Origin: Alysiella filiformis
GTDB taxonomy: Bacteria; Pseudomonadota; Gammaproteobacteria; Burkholderiales; Neisseriaceae
Reading direction: 5' to 3'
Length of the DNA: 64,000 nucleotides
Assembly: GCF_014054525.1 (NCBI RefSeq)
Contig: NZ_CP059564.1
Span: 878,357 to 942,356, forward strand
How positions within the stretch are numbered: the first letter of the stretch is position 1; every line of letters starts with the position of its first letter. The notes beneath the pieces are model-generated. The model was not told the DNA's origin, did not search any database, and saw only the letters and a list, made by a program, of their open reading frames with translations. The translations under genes and the position numbers were made by a program. This document shows positions 55,807 through 64,000 of this stretch, piece after piece.

Positions 55807-56931
55807 ATGAGTCAATTATTCCAATCCTACACCCTCAATAATGGCGTAGAAATCAAAAACCGCCTTGTCGTTGCCCCAATGACCCATTTGGGTTCTAATC
55901 CTGATGGCACGCTAGGCGATGAGGAGCGCCAATTTATCAAAAATCGTGGGGAAAATATGGGAATGTTTATCACCGCAGCGACATTGGTGGCAGACGGTGG
56001 TAAGGCATTTGTTGGGCAACCGTCCGCCCTTGATGAGACGCATTTAGATAGCTTAAAAGAAACAGCACAAATCCTACAAAATCAAGGCACAAAAGCCATT
56101 TTGCAAATCCATCACGGTGGCATACACGCCATTAGCGATTTAAACAGTAAAGACAAAATTTCAGCAAGCAACCACGCCCAAAGTGGCACTCGTGCAGCGA
56201 GTGTAGAGGAAATTCATCATTTAATTCAATCATTTGCTAATGCAACCGATTTAGCCATTCGTGCAGGGTTTGAAGGTGTGGAAATTCACGGAGCGAATGC
56301 CTATTTGATTCAGCAGTTTTTCTCTCGTGAATTTAATCATCGCAGCGATGAATGGGGAGGAAGTTTAGAAAACCGTTTGCGTTTTCCACTTTCTATTATT
56401 GATGCGGTGGTGGGCGTGCGTGAAAAATACGGCAAATCTGACTTTATCATTGGCTATCGTTTTTCGCCCGAAGAGGCAGGCGACAATGGTTTGACAATGG
56501 CAGATACCTTTGATTTAATTGATGCTTTGGTAGATAAGCCTTTGCAATATTTGCACATTTCGCTTTGGGATTTTTATAACAAAGCACGGCGTGGGGCGGA
56601 CGAAAGCAAAACCCGTATTGAACAAATTCACGCACGCATTGGCGGCAAGTTGCCTTTGATTGGCGTGGGCAATCTCTTGACAGGGCAGGCGATTGAAAAC
56701 GCTTTTGAGACAGGATTTTGTGAATTTTTGGCATTGGGTAAGGCGGTGATGTTAAATCCCAATATCGCCACACTGCTTAAAGAAAAACGCTATGATGAAA
56801 TTCAAAGCGAATTTGACCCAGAGCGAGCCGACCATTACGGCTACCCCGACCTTTTGTGGCAATATAATTGCGATGGCGGAAACTGGCTACCACCTGTCAA
56901 AGGTAAACCCCATACGCCTTTGAATGTGTGA
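55807..56931 (+). CDS. NADH:flavin oxidoreductase (old yellow enzyme family)
   Basis: 374-residue FMN TIM-barrel enzyme. Motifs: LVVAPMTHLGSN, then ILQIHHGGIHA, GVEIHGANAYLIQQFFSREFNHRSDEWGG, and GVGNLLTG near the end. Reduces activated double bonds in electrophilic compounds. The upstream region shares a block (TTTAATTTTACRCTA) with the nitroreductase remnant. Confidence 0.92.
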   Translation: MSQLFQSYTLNNGVEIKNRLVVAPMTHLGSNPDGTLGDEERQFIKNRGENMGMFITAATLVADGGKAFVGQPSALDETHLDSLKETAQILQNQGTKAILQIHHGGIHAISDLNSKDKISASNHAQSGTRAASVEEIHHLIQSFANATDLAIRAGFEGVEIHGANAYLIQQFFSREFNHRSDEWGGSLENRLRFPLSIIDAVVGVREKYGKSDFIIGYRFSPEEAGDNGLTMADTFDLIDALVDKPLQYLHISLWDFYNKARRGADESKTRIEQIHARIGGKLPLIGVGNLLTGQAIENAFETGFCEFLALGKAVMLNPNIATLLKEKRYDEIQSEFDPERADHYGYPDLLWQYNCDGGNWLPPVKGKPHTPLNV

Positions 56932-56940
56932 TAAAGCATA

Positions 56941-56979
56941 AAATACCGTTTGGGTTTTTAATTCAAGCGGTGTTTTTTA
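56941..56979 (+). terminator. Island-type terminator
   Basis: AAATACCGTTTGG...TTCAAGCGGTGTTTTTTAC after the first OYE-family gene. Confidence 0.75.
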
Positions 56980-57024
56980 CTTTTTGCTGCCCGCTATGCT
57001 TTTCAGGCAGCTTTGTAAAATCCC

Positions 57025-57044
57025 TATTATCATTTTTAATAATA
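57025..57044. promoter_or_regulatory. AT palindrome upstream of the LLM gene
   Basis: TATTATCATTTTTAATAATA, followed by TTATCAAAATAA. Closely matched at 58204 and 59446, each upstream of another redox gene. Candidate operator of a shared regulator. Confidence 0.5.
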
Positions 57045-57129
57045 AGCACTTATCAAAATAATCCATTTTTTATCATATCATCAATCTGTTACACTATTGG
57101 CGTATGAAATGAACATATTAGGATAAACG

Positions 57130-58137
57130 ATGTCCCACACCATTAAAATCCCCACACTTTCCGCCCTAAACCTTGCTCCAATGCGTCAAGGGCAAAGTGC
57201 CAAAGATGCCATTGACGCTATGGTACACTTGGCACAATTTTTAGAACCACTTGATTTTAAAAGATTTTGGATTGCCGAACACCACAATATGCCCCATTTG
57301 GCAAGTTCTGCCACACAAATTCTCATCGCCCACACGCTTTCACAAACACAAAAAATCCGTGTCGGTAGCGGAGGGGTAATGCTCCCTAACCACAGCCCTT
57401 TGCAAGTTGCCGAACAGTATGGCACGCTTAAAACCTTGTATGGCGACAGGGTGGATTTGGGTCTTGGGCGAGCCCCTGGCACCGACCCAATGACCGCCCT
57501 TGCCCTACGGCGTGGCAGGCGAGATGTGTCTGATGAATTTGCCAGCGACATCAGTGAACTGCAACGCTACTTTGGCGATGACAGCGTACAAGGGCAAGTC
57601 AAAGCCTATCCTGCGATGGGTTTAAATGTGCCTTTGTATATTTTGGGGTCAAGTACCGAAAGTGCGTATTTGGCAGGGCGACTTGGCCTGCCTTATGCCT
57701 TTGCTGCCCATTTTGCCCCACGAATGTTAGAGCTGGCGGTAGAGATTTATCGGCGTGAATTTAAACCATCTGCTGTGTTAGATGCCCCTTATATGATGGT
57801 TTGTGTCAATGCGGTGGTGGCGGATACAGACGATGAAGCCCACTTTTTGCAAACAAGCCTTCAACAGTTGTTTTGGGATTTGGTGCGTGGCGTGTCTCGT
57901 GGCGTGTGTCCGCCTGTGCCTGATATGGACGCTTTGTGGTCGCCCCAAGAAAAATATTCGGCAATGGCAATGCTTGCTGGGTCATTTGTGGGCGATAAGG
58001 CAAGCGTCAAACATCAACTGATTGATTTTCAAAATAGACTCAATGTTGATGAGCTGATTTTAACCAATTATATTTTTGATGAAGACAAACAGCATTATGC
58101 TTATCAATTGTTTAAAGAAATGGTCGATGAGTTGTAA
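57130..58137 (+). CDS. LLM-class flavin-dependent oxidoreductase
   Basis: 335 residues, bacterial-luciferase-like fold: LSALNLAPMRQGQSAKDAI, FWIAEHHNMPHLASSATQILI, and GGVMLPNHSPLQVAEQYGTL, the MsnO8-like subgroup. Uses reduced flavin; the substrate is unknown. Its neighbours, flavin reductases, could supply reduced flavin. A signature VDLGLGRAPG follows. Confidence 0.92.
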   Translation: MSHTIKIPTLSALNLAPMRQGQSAKDAIDAMVHLAQFLEPLDFKRFWIAEHHNMPHLASSATQILIAHTLSQTQKIRVGSGGVMLPNHSPLQVAEQYGTLKTLYGDRVDLGLGRAPGTDPMTALALRRGRRDVSDEFASDISELQRYFGDDSVQGQVKAYPAMGLNVPLYILGSSTESAYLAGRLGLPYAFAAHFAPRMLELAVEIYRREFKPSAVLDAPYMMVCVNAVVADTDDEAHFLQTSLQQLFWDLVRGVSRGVCPPVPDMDALWSPQEKYSAMAMLAGSFVGDKASVKHQLIDFQNRLNVDELILTNYIFDEDKQHYAYQLFKEMVDEL

Positions 58138-58144
58138 GTGAAAT

Positions 58145-58177
58145 AAAACACCGCTTGAATGGGGGCGGTGTTTTTTA
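58145..58177 (+). terminator. Island-type terminator
   Basis: AAAACACCGCTTGAA...GGGCGGTGTTTTTTATT after the LLM gene. Confidence 0.78.
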
Positions 58178-58203
58178 TTTTCAGGCTGCCTTAAAAACTT
58201 CAA

Positions 58204-58221
58204 TTATTATTTTAAATAATA
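58204..58221. promoter_or_regulatory. AT palindrome upstream of the second OYE-family gene
   Basis: TTATTATTTTAAATAATA, followed at 58229 by ATCAAAATTCTCAATTT, a second block that is also found after the site at 59446. Confidence 0.5.
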
Positions 58222-58303
58222 CCCACCCATCAAAATTCTCAATTTCACACAATATCCAAAATTTTATACAATAGCCCAAAATTTACCTAAGAGATTCAAA
58301 ACA

Positions 58304-59365
58304 ATGGCAAAACTTCGCACGCTTTTAACCCCATTTTCCATCAAAAACATTGACCTAAAAAATCGTGTGGTGATGCCCCCAATGTGCCAATATTCTGCCA
58401 AAGATGGCGTGCCAAACGACTGGCATTTGGTGCATTACACCAGCCGAGCGGTGGGCGGTGTGGGCTTAATTATCGTTGAGATGACCAATGTTGCCCCAAA
58501 CGGTCGCATTAGCGGGGGCTGCTTGGGATTATGGAACGATGAGCAACAACACGCCTTTAAAAAATTGGTGGACAGTGTTCACGCACAAGGGGCAAAAATC
58601 GGCATTCAAATCGCCCACGCAGGCAGAAAAGCCCAAGATGAGCCAAACGCCGTTGCCCCAAGTCCTATCCATTATGGTGAGCTTGATTATGCTGGGCAAA
58701 ATCTCATCACACCAAGAGAATTGACCACAGCCGAAGTCAAAGACTTGGTGCAAGCCTTTGCCGATTCAGTCAAACGAGCGGTGGAGGCAGGTTTTGATAC
58801 CATTGAAATTCACGCGGCACACGGTTATTTGATTCATCAATTTTATTCGCCCAAATCCAACCAACGCACCGATGAATACGGTCAAGACAAAGCGCTTTTT
58901 GGTGTGGAAATTATTCAGGCTGCCAAAAAAGTAATGCCAGAGAATATGCCTTTAATCGTGCGAATTTCCGCCCAAGAATACGGCAAAGATGGTTTTGATT
59001 TGGACTATGGCGTAGCGATTGCCAAGCGATTTTCTGACGCAGGGGCAGATGTGTTTGATGTGAGCGGTGGTGGCGATGGCGTACTACATAAAGGCAATCA
59101 CCCAGAATTTTATGCAGGCTATCAGGTGGATTTTGCCCGCAAAGTCAAACAGGCAACAGCTAAACCTGTGATTGCGGTGGGAATGCTTGATAATCCGTCT
59201 GTGGCTGACCATATTTTGGGCATTGGCGATGCTGATTTGGTGGCGGTGGGGCGTGGGCTTCTGCGAGACCCCTATTGGGTGCTCAATGCCCAATATCAGC
59301 AAAATGGAGCGGATAGCGATGAGGTGCGGTTTGTGCCAAGACAGTATGTCAGAGGGTTTGTGTAA
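58304..59365 (+). CDS. NADH:flavin oxidoreductase, YqjM/NamA-like
   Basis: 353 residues. The start LLTPFSIKNIDLKNRVVMPPMCQYSAKDG, with the Cys that tunes the flavin in YqjM, then IQIAHAGRKA, GFDTIEIHAAHGYLIHQFYSPKSNQRTDEYG and LVAVGRGLLRDP, are typical. It reduces enones and similar electrophiles with NADPH. Thermophilic-like OYE class rather than the class of the gene at 55807. Confidence 0.94.
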   Translation: MAKLRTLLTPFSIKNIDLKNRVVMPPMCQYSAKDGVPNDWHLVHYTSRAVGGVGLIIVEMTNVAPNGRISGGCLGLWNDEQQHAFKKLVDSVHAQGAKIGIQIAHAGRKAQDEPNAVAPSPIHYGELDYAGQNLITPRELTTAEVKDLVQAFADSVKRAVEAGFDTIEIHAAHGYLIHQFYSPKSNQRTDEYGQDKALFGVEIIQAAKKVMPENMPLIVRISAQEYGKDGFDLDYGVAIAKRFSDAGADVFDVSGGGDGVLHKGNHPEFYAGYQVDFARKVKQATAKPVIAVGMLDNPSVADHILGIGDADLVAVGRGLLRDPYWVLNAQYQQNGADSDEVRFVPRQYVRGFV

Positions 59366-59373
59366 ATTGTGAT

Positions 59374-59409
59374 AAAAACACCGCTTTTATGATGAAAGTG
59401 GTGTTTTTA
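59374..59409 (+). terminator. Island-type terminator
   Basis: AAAAACACCGCTTTT...AAAGTGGTGTTTTTATTG after the YqjM-like gene. Confidence 0.75.
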
Positions 59410-59445
59410 TTGCAAACAACCTTTCAGGCTGCCTGAAAATCCCCC

Positions 59446-59464
59446 ATTATCATTTTTAATAATA
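59446..59464. promoter_or_regulatory. AT palindrome upstream of the nitroreductase gene
   Basis: ATTATCATTTTTAATAATA, then ATCAAAATTCTCAATTTTT at 59471. Third member of the shared upstream set. Confidence 0.5.
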
Positions 59465-59555
59465 CTCAATCATCAAAATTCTCAATTTTTCAAAATACCT
59501 AAACCAAGGTATAATAAGCAAATTTTAATCGCTTTTTTTACCCAATTTTGGAGCA

Positions 59556-60218
59556 ATGATGACCTTTTTTAATAAAGACGATATTTTAAACGCATTTCAT
59601 TACCGTGCCTCCACTCGCTCGTACGATGGCAATAAGAAAATCAGCGATGACGATTTTTATGCCATTTTGGAAATGGGGCGACTCTCCCCAAGCTCGGTGG
59701 GGTCTGAGCCGTGGCAGTTTTTGGTGCTACAAAATGCCCATTTACGCCAAAAATTAAAACCTTACTGCTGGGGCATTCCCACGATGGAAACTTCAAGTCA
59801 TATTGTGGCAATTTTGGCAAAGAAAAACGCCCGCTATGACACGCCTTATTTTGGGCAGATTATGGACAGACGGGGCTTAACTGGTGAGGCTCGTGAAAAA
59901 GCGTTGGTGGTGTACAAAAAATTCCAAACAGAAGACATTGCCATTTTGGACTCTGACCGCAGTCTATACGATTGGGCAAGCAAACAAACGTACATCGCCC
60001 TTGCCAATATGATGACGGGGGCGGCGATGATGGGCATTGATTCTTGTCCGATTGAAGGCTTTGATTACAAGGAAGTGAATCAAATTCTTGCCGATGAAGG
60101 CTTGTTTGACCCTGCCGAGTGGGCGGTGTCGGTGATGTGTACTTTTGGCTATCGTGATAAAGACATCAAGCCAAAGGCACGCAAAGCCTTTGATGAAGTG
60201 GTGAAATTTATGGAATAA
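59556..60218 (+). CDS. Nitroreductase-family protein
   Basis: 220 residues. FMN-binding features: FHYRASTRSYDGNKKIS, then MGRLSPSSVGSEPWQFLVL and YIALANMMTGAAMMGIDSCPIEGFD. The family reduces nitro compounds and quinones with NAD(P)H. Last redox gene before the IS1016-like element, whose end lies six bases past the stop. Confidence 0.92.
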   Translation: MMTFFNKDDILNAFHYRASTRSYDGNKKISDDDFYAILEMGRLSPSSVGSEPWQFLVLQNAHLRQKLKPYCWGIPTMETSSHIVAILAKKNARYDTPYFGQIMDRRGLTGEAREKALVVYKKFQTEDIAILDSDRSLYDWASKQTYIALANMMTGAAMMGIDSCPIEGFDYKEVNQILADEGLFDPAEWAVSVMCTFGYRDKDIKPKARKAFDEVVKFME

Positions 60219-60223
60219 AATAA

Positions 60224-60955
60224 GGGGCTGTACTAGATAACTAGGGAAATCTAATTTCAGGTTAGAATAATCCCTATGAGAAAAAGTCGTTTAAGTCAGT
60301 ACAAGCAAAACAAACTCATTGAGCTATTTGTTGCAGGTGTTACCGCTCGCATAGCAGCCCAATTAGTTGGTGTTAATAAAAATACAGCTGCCTATTACTT
60401 CCACCGTTTACGCTTGCTTATCTATCACAATAGTCCACATCTGGAAATGTTTGATGGTGAAGTAGAAGTTGATGAAAGCTATTTTGGTGGACAACGCAAA
60501 GGCAAACGCGGTCGCGGTGCGGCAGACAAAGTGGCTGTATTCGGGCTTTTGAAACGTAATGGCAAGGTTTACACCGTTGCCGTACCCAATACACAAACCG
60601 CCCGATTATCCGTGAGCAAGTCAAACCTGACAGCATTGTTTATACCGACTGTTATAAAAGTTATGATGTGCTTGATGTGAGTGAATTTTCACATTTTAGC
60701 TTCGCAGAAACTTCGTTTTCGCATCAATCACAGCACACATTTTGCTGAACGACAAAATCACATTAACGGAATTGAGAACTTTTGGAATCAAGCAAAACGT
60801 CATTTGCGTAAGTTTAACGGCATTCCCAAAGAGCATTTTGAGCTGTATTTGAAGGAATGTGAATGGCGTTTTAACAACAGTAAGATAAAAGTCCAAATTT
60901 CCATTTTAAAACAATTAGTAAAACAGGATTTGTTTTAGTTATCTAGGACAGCCCC
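60224..60955 (+). mobile_element. IS1016-like element (IS1595 family)
   Basis: 732 bp with inverted ends GGGGCTGTACTAGATAACT and, on the other strand, GGGGCTGTCCTAGATAACT. Holds one transposase in two pieces. I see no clear target duplication. Confidence 0.85.
60276..60938 (+). pseudogene. IS1016-like transposase, frameshifted
   Basis: Part one (60276-60680) has an HTH start (MRKSRLSQYKQNKLIELFVAG) and DEVEVDESYFGG-like FDGEVEVDESYFGGQRKG. After about 60600 the frame breaks; the rest appears in 60681-60938 with NHINGIENFWNQAKRHLRK and HFELYLKECEWRFN. The two DDE-like halves are not in one frame, so it is probably inactive. Confidence 0.83.
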
Positions 60956-60992
60956 GATTTTAATTTCTTTATTGTTGATGAAAGTAGGTTAG

Positions 60993-61829
60993 TTGTTTAT
61001 GAATAATGTTGATTTATCAGCCTTGTTTCGTGGTATGCAAGGGCAAATGCAAAGTCAATTGAGCACCAATCGTGAATTTATTCATCATCCAGGTTCAAAA
61101 GGCGATGCCTTGGAAAATGCTTGGATTGAATGGTTGCAAAATTATTTACCAAATCGTTATAGTGTAGATAAGGCGATTGTGATTGATTGTCACGGAAATA
61201 CCAGCGACCAAATTGATATTGTCATTTATGATAATTGGTTTACACCATTTATTTTTAATCAAAATGGCTTTAAGTATATTCCAGCCGAAGGCGTTTATGC
61301 TGTTTTTGAGGTAAAACCTGATATTCAGGGTAATGTTGGCGATATTAATTACATTCAGTATGCAGGTCAAAAAATTGCCAGTGTCAGAAGATTAGACCGT
61401 ACATCAACATCTATGATTAATTCTGGGCAAAAGCAACCTGCTCGTCCGCTAACAAAAATCATTGGTGGGATTTTAACCACTACCAACTCTTTTACACATA
61501 ATAATAATGATACTATTGAAAAGCATATTAAGTCTTTAATTGACTTAGAAGGGATTGATTTGGGTTGTATTGTGGATTATGGTAGTTTCTTTGTTCAGTA
61601 TGATGGCGAAGAAGATATTAATGAGAAAACGGATTTTAAAAAGCGCATTCATGATTATTATCAGAATCGCACTTTTCAATCATTGGTATTTAGCCAGCCT
61701 GAAAACTCATTAATTACTTTCTTTATGCAATTAACCCGTTATTTGCAACAAGCAATTGGAACAGTTCCTGCTATTGACTTACAGGCATATATGAATACGA
61801 TTGGGGAAAAAATTGATAGTGAAGTTTAA
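60993..61829 (+). CDS. DUF6602-like protein, possible PD-(D/E)XK nuclease
   Basis: 278 residues (starts at 60993 or at the Met at 60999). Core: HHPGSKGDALENAWIEWLQ, then DQIDIVIYDNWFTPF and GVYAVFEVKPD, giving E...D...ExK, as in PD-(D/E)XK folds. Proteins of this type occur in defence regions, but no partner gene is here. It follows the IS1016-like element, which may have cut off earlier sequence. Function unproven. Confidence 0.75.
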   Translation: MFMNNVDLSALFRGMQGQMQSQLSTNREFIHHPGSKGDALENAWIEWLQNYLPNRYSVDKAIVIDCHGNTSDQIDIVIYDNWFTPFIFNQNGFKYIPAEGVYAVFEVKPDIQGNVGDINYIQYAGQKIASVRRLDRTSTSMINSGQKQPARPLTKIIGGILTTTNSFTHNNNDTIEKHIKSLIDLEGIDLGCIVDYGSFFVQYDGEEDINEKTDFKKRIHDYYQNRTFQSLVFSQPENSLITFFMQLTRYLQQAIGTVPAIDLQAYMNTIGEKIDSEV

Positions 61830-61883
61830 GCTAAATTTCTTGATGATTGTCAGTCTTTTTGCTTATACGATACAGCTCTAAGT

Positions 61884-61920
61884 AAAAAACACCGTTTCCA
61901 ACCCTGAAAACGGTGTTTTC
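61884..61920 (+). terminator. Island-type terminator
   Basis: AAAAAACACCGTTTCC...GAAAACGGTGTTTTCC between two convergent genes; last of the series. Confidence 0.78.
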
Positions 61921-61936
61921 CTAACCCAAAAAGAAA

Positions 61937-62995
61937 TTACGCTTTCAAACTCCCCATATCAATCACAAAGCGATATTTCACATCGGATTTGAGCATTCTT
62001 TCATACGCATCATTGATATTTTGCATATCAATCATTTCCACCTCTGGCACGATGTTATGCTTAGCACAAAAGTCCAGCATTTCTTGGGTCTCTTTAATGC
62101 CACCAATCACAGAGGCAGAAATACTGCGGCGACCGACAATCATCGGCACAGTGTTGATGGTTTCTTTAAGTTCGCCCACCAAACCCACCAGCACCAGCGT
62201 ACCGTCCAACGCCAAAGTTGGCATATACGATTTTAAATCGTGGGTATATGGCACGGTGTCAATAATCAAATCAAAGGTATTGGCAACTTCTTTCATCTGG
62301 CTTTCATCGTTGGAAAGCACCACACGGCTTGCCCCCAAACGGTAAGCATCATCGGCTTTGCCCAGTGAGCGAGTAAAAAGCGTAACTTCCGCTCCCATTG
62401 CTTTGGCAAGTTTAACCGCCATATGCCCAAGTCCGCCAAGCCCCACAACAGCGACTTTTGAACCAGCTTTAACATTCCAATGACGCAGGGGCGAATAGGT
62501 GGTAATGCCTGCACACAAAAGAGGGGCAACCGCTTTGGTGTCCAAGTTTTCAGAGATTTTTAACACAAAATCTTCGCTCACTACCACGCCTGTACTGTAA
62601 CCGCCTTGTGTTGGTGTGCCGTCAAAGCGGTCAATACCGCCATAAGTGCCGATGTTGCCCACTTCGCAGTATTGCTCCAAACCGTGCTGGCAAGGACTGC
62701 ATTCACGGCAAGAATCCACCATACAGCCCACACCGACCAAGTCGCCGATTTGGAATTTTTTGGCATTTTTACCGACTTTGGCAACACGACCGATGATTTC
62801 GTGCCCCGGCACCAGCGGATAGTGTTGTGTCCAGCCCCAATCATTGCGAGCCATATGCAAGTCTGAATGGCACACGCCACAGTACAAAATATCAATCAAA
62901 ACATCGTCTTCACGGAGTTCTCGGCGTTCAAAACTATGTGGGGCAAGCGGTGTGGTGGCACTAAATGCAGCATAGGATTTGACAGGGTAAGTCAT
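61937..62995 (-). CDS. Zinc-dependent NAD(P) alcohol dehydrogenase (CAD/YahK-like)
   Basis: 352 residues. Catalytic zinc site in YCGVCHSDLH and GHEIIGRV; the structural zinc Cys cluster is in CMVDSCRECSPCQHGLEQYC; the cofactor loop is GLGGLGHMAVKLAK. Matches the cinnamyl-alcohol-dehydrogenase/YahK aldehyde reductase group. It would reduce reactive aldehydes, in line with the island's other enzymes. Confidence 0.94.
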   Translation of the reverse strand: MTYPVKSYAAFSATTPLAPHSFERRELREDDVLIDILYCGVCHSDLHMARNDWGWTQHYPLVPGHEIIGRVAKVGKNAKKFQIGDLVGVGCMVDSCRECSPCQHGLEQYCEVGNIGTYGGIDRFDGTPTQGGYSTGVVVSEDFVLKISENLDTKAVAPLLCAGITTYSPLRHWNVKAGSKVAVVGLGGLGHMAVKLAKAMGAEVTLFTRSLGKADDAYRLGASRVVLSNDESQMKEVANTFDLIIDTVPYTHDLKSYMPTLALDGTLVLVGLVGELKETINTVPMIVGRRSISASVIGGIKETQEMLDFCAKHNIVPEVEMIDMQNINDAYERMLKSDVKYRFVIDMGSLKA

Positions 62996-63204
62996 TTTGT
63001 GTTCCTAAATGGTTGAAATAACAATTATTATAATGCCGATGATTTATTATTGAAAATCAAAAATTTTGATAAATAGGTATTAGGTAAAATGATAATTGGG
63101 GGCAAGGCAGAAACCTTTGCAAAACCCCAAAGCAAACAAAAGGCAATATCTACCCAAACTTGACCCATTCATACCCATTAAACTGTAGAAATAAACCGCG
63201 TTGT

Positions 63205-64000
63205 TTACACAACAGGTTGAGAAAAATAAGCTTGTAGCACCTCAAATGGCGTATCGCCATTTAATGAACTGTGGGGCTTTACCGTATTATAAAAATTCAC
63301 AAAACGACATCATTCCTTTTGACGATGCCATCGGTAGGTAAATTCAGTTTTCTCATGCCACATCTGCATCAAGGTTCGTATTACCCGCTCCGCTTTGCCA
63401 TTGGTTTGCGGACGTGCTGGGCGAGTGAATTTTTGATTGATATTGTTTTCAAAACACGCCACAGCAAACGCATGATTCACCCCGCCTTTGTATTCGCTGC
63501 CATTGTCTGAATAAATGCAGTCAATCTGGTATGGGCAAGGCTCTATCACTTGTTCAGTCAGAAATTTAGCCGCACTTGTGGCAGTTTTATCTGGCAAAAT
63601 GGCAGCATACAATTCACGAGAAAAATCATCAATTGCAACAAAAAGATACTCTCGCTTATCCGTTGCTTTTTGTCCTTTAAGTAAAGGTAGGCGTTTGGTA
63701 TCCACATGCACCATTTCGCCTGGATAGGATTTGTTGTAGCGTTGCGCTTGCTTTTTGAGTTTCTCTTGAAGTTCTCGCTCTACTTTTGCTAATCGTTTCA
63801 TACCGTATTTTGCTTGTTTAAAACGATTGTTGGTGCTTAAGTAAGCGCAAACGAGCAGCCGCCAGTACACGATAAATGGTTGGGCGGCTAACCATGAAAC
63901 GGCGAGCCAATGAAGTAATGCTTTCCTTATCTTGCGTGTAGGCTAACCAGATAGCTTGACGATGGTGTACAGTAAGGCGGGTATTTTTATGGATATTCAT
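63205..64000 (-). pseudogene. IS481-family transposase, frameshifted and with in-frame stop
   Basis: It starts at the window edge with MNIHKNTRLTVHHRQAIWL and an HTH (SLARRFMVSRPTIYRVL). A frame change at about 63830-63850 leads to the rve integrase core: HVDTKRLPLL, IDDFSRELYA, YSDNGSEYKGG and RPQTNGKAERVI. A TGA at 63310-63312 precedes the tail VNFYNTVKPHSSLNGDTPFE, which ends at 63205. Its start and the IS end lie beyond the window. Confidence 0.82.

Overview
The window reads as chromosomal DNA of a member of the family Neisseriaceae. The main evidence is the very frequent 12-mers AGGCAGCCTGAA and AGGCTGCCTGAA, which match the DNA uptake sequence (DUS) dialects described for the Kingella / Simonsiella / Alysiella side of the family. 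Gene content agrees: paired bacterioferritins, the proteobacterial-type GshA, a separate RlmK-like methyltransferase, LptM-lysA and psd. I cannot fix genus or species from sequence alone.

Backbone, 1 to about 36.7 kb. Housekeeping genes: an amino-acid-binding lipoprotein (cut by the window edge), metG, argC, a giant Sel1-repeat protein, gshA, bfrA-bfrB, an isochorismatase-fold hydrolase, rlmK-like, hldD, apaH, a cold-shock gene, clpS-clpA, mutL, a complete siderophore uptake locus (TonB receptor diverging from fhuC-fhuD-fhuB), thrC, lptM-lysA, cyaY, vapBC, a small Sel1 protein, psd, a copper chaperone, a YciO-type gene and tmk. A two-gene AAA-ATPase + DUF4276/TOPRIM-like pair, a possible defence unit, lies between hldD and apaH. 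Intergenic gaps hold nested palindromic repeats (MITE-like), and DUS inverted pairs act as terminators.

Island, about 36.7 to 63.1 kb. The backbone palindromes stop here and a different terminator family (ACACCGYTT...AARCGGTGTTTTT) appears after most genes. The island carries LysR and TetR regulators, an MBL-fold hydrolase, an FrmR/CsoR-type repressor, and a set of small redox enzymes: two old-yellow-enzyme relatives, a luciferase-like monooxygenase, a nitroreductase and a nitroreductase remnant, an MdaB-like quinone reductase, a quinone-oxidoreductase-like MDR protein, an NmrA-like protein and a zinc alcohol dehydrogenase. It looks like a detoxification cluster for quinones and other electrophiles. 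Three redox genes share an AT-rich palindrome plus a second block upstream, suggesting a common regulator.

Inside the island, two same-orientation copies of one IS630-type element (39.35-40.24 and 49.10-49.98 kb) bracket a type III-B CRISPR effector operon, cmr1-cmr2-cmr3-cmr4-cmr5-cmr6, giving a composite-transposon-like unit. Cmr2 keeps the GGDD cyclase motif but starts without an HD nuclease domain, and Cmr4 keeps its likely catalytic Asp. Both candidate cyclic-oligoadenylate response genes are damaged: a CARF-type NE0113/Csm6-family gene has a one-base frameshift near its start, and a PD-(D/E)XK protein resembling the nuclease half of Can2/Card1 has lost its 5' part to the IS end. I see no CRISPR array, cas1, cas2 or cas6 in the window.

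The right side carries an IS1016-like element, a DUF6602-like (PD-(D/E)XK) gene, an alcohol dehydrogenase, and a broken IS481-family transposase at the window end.
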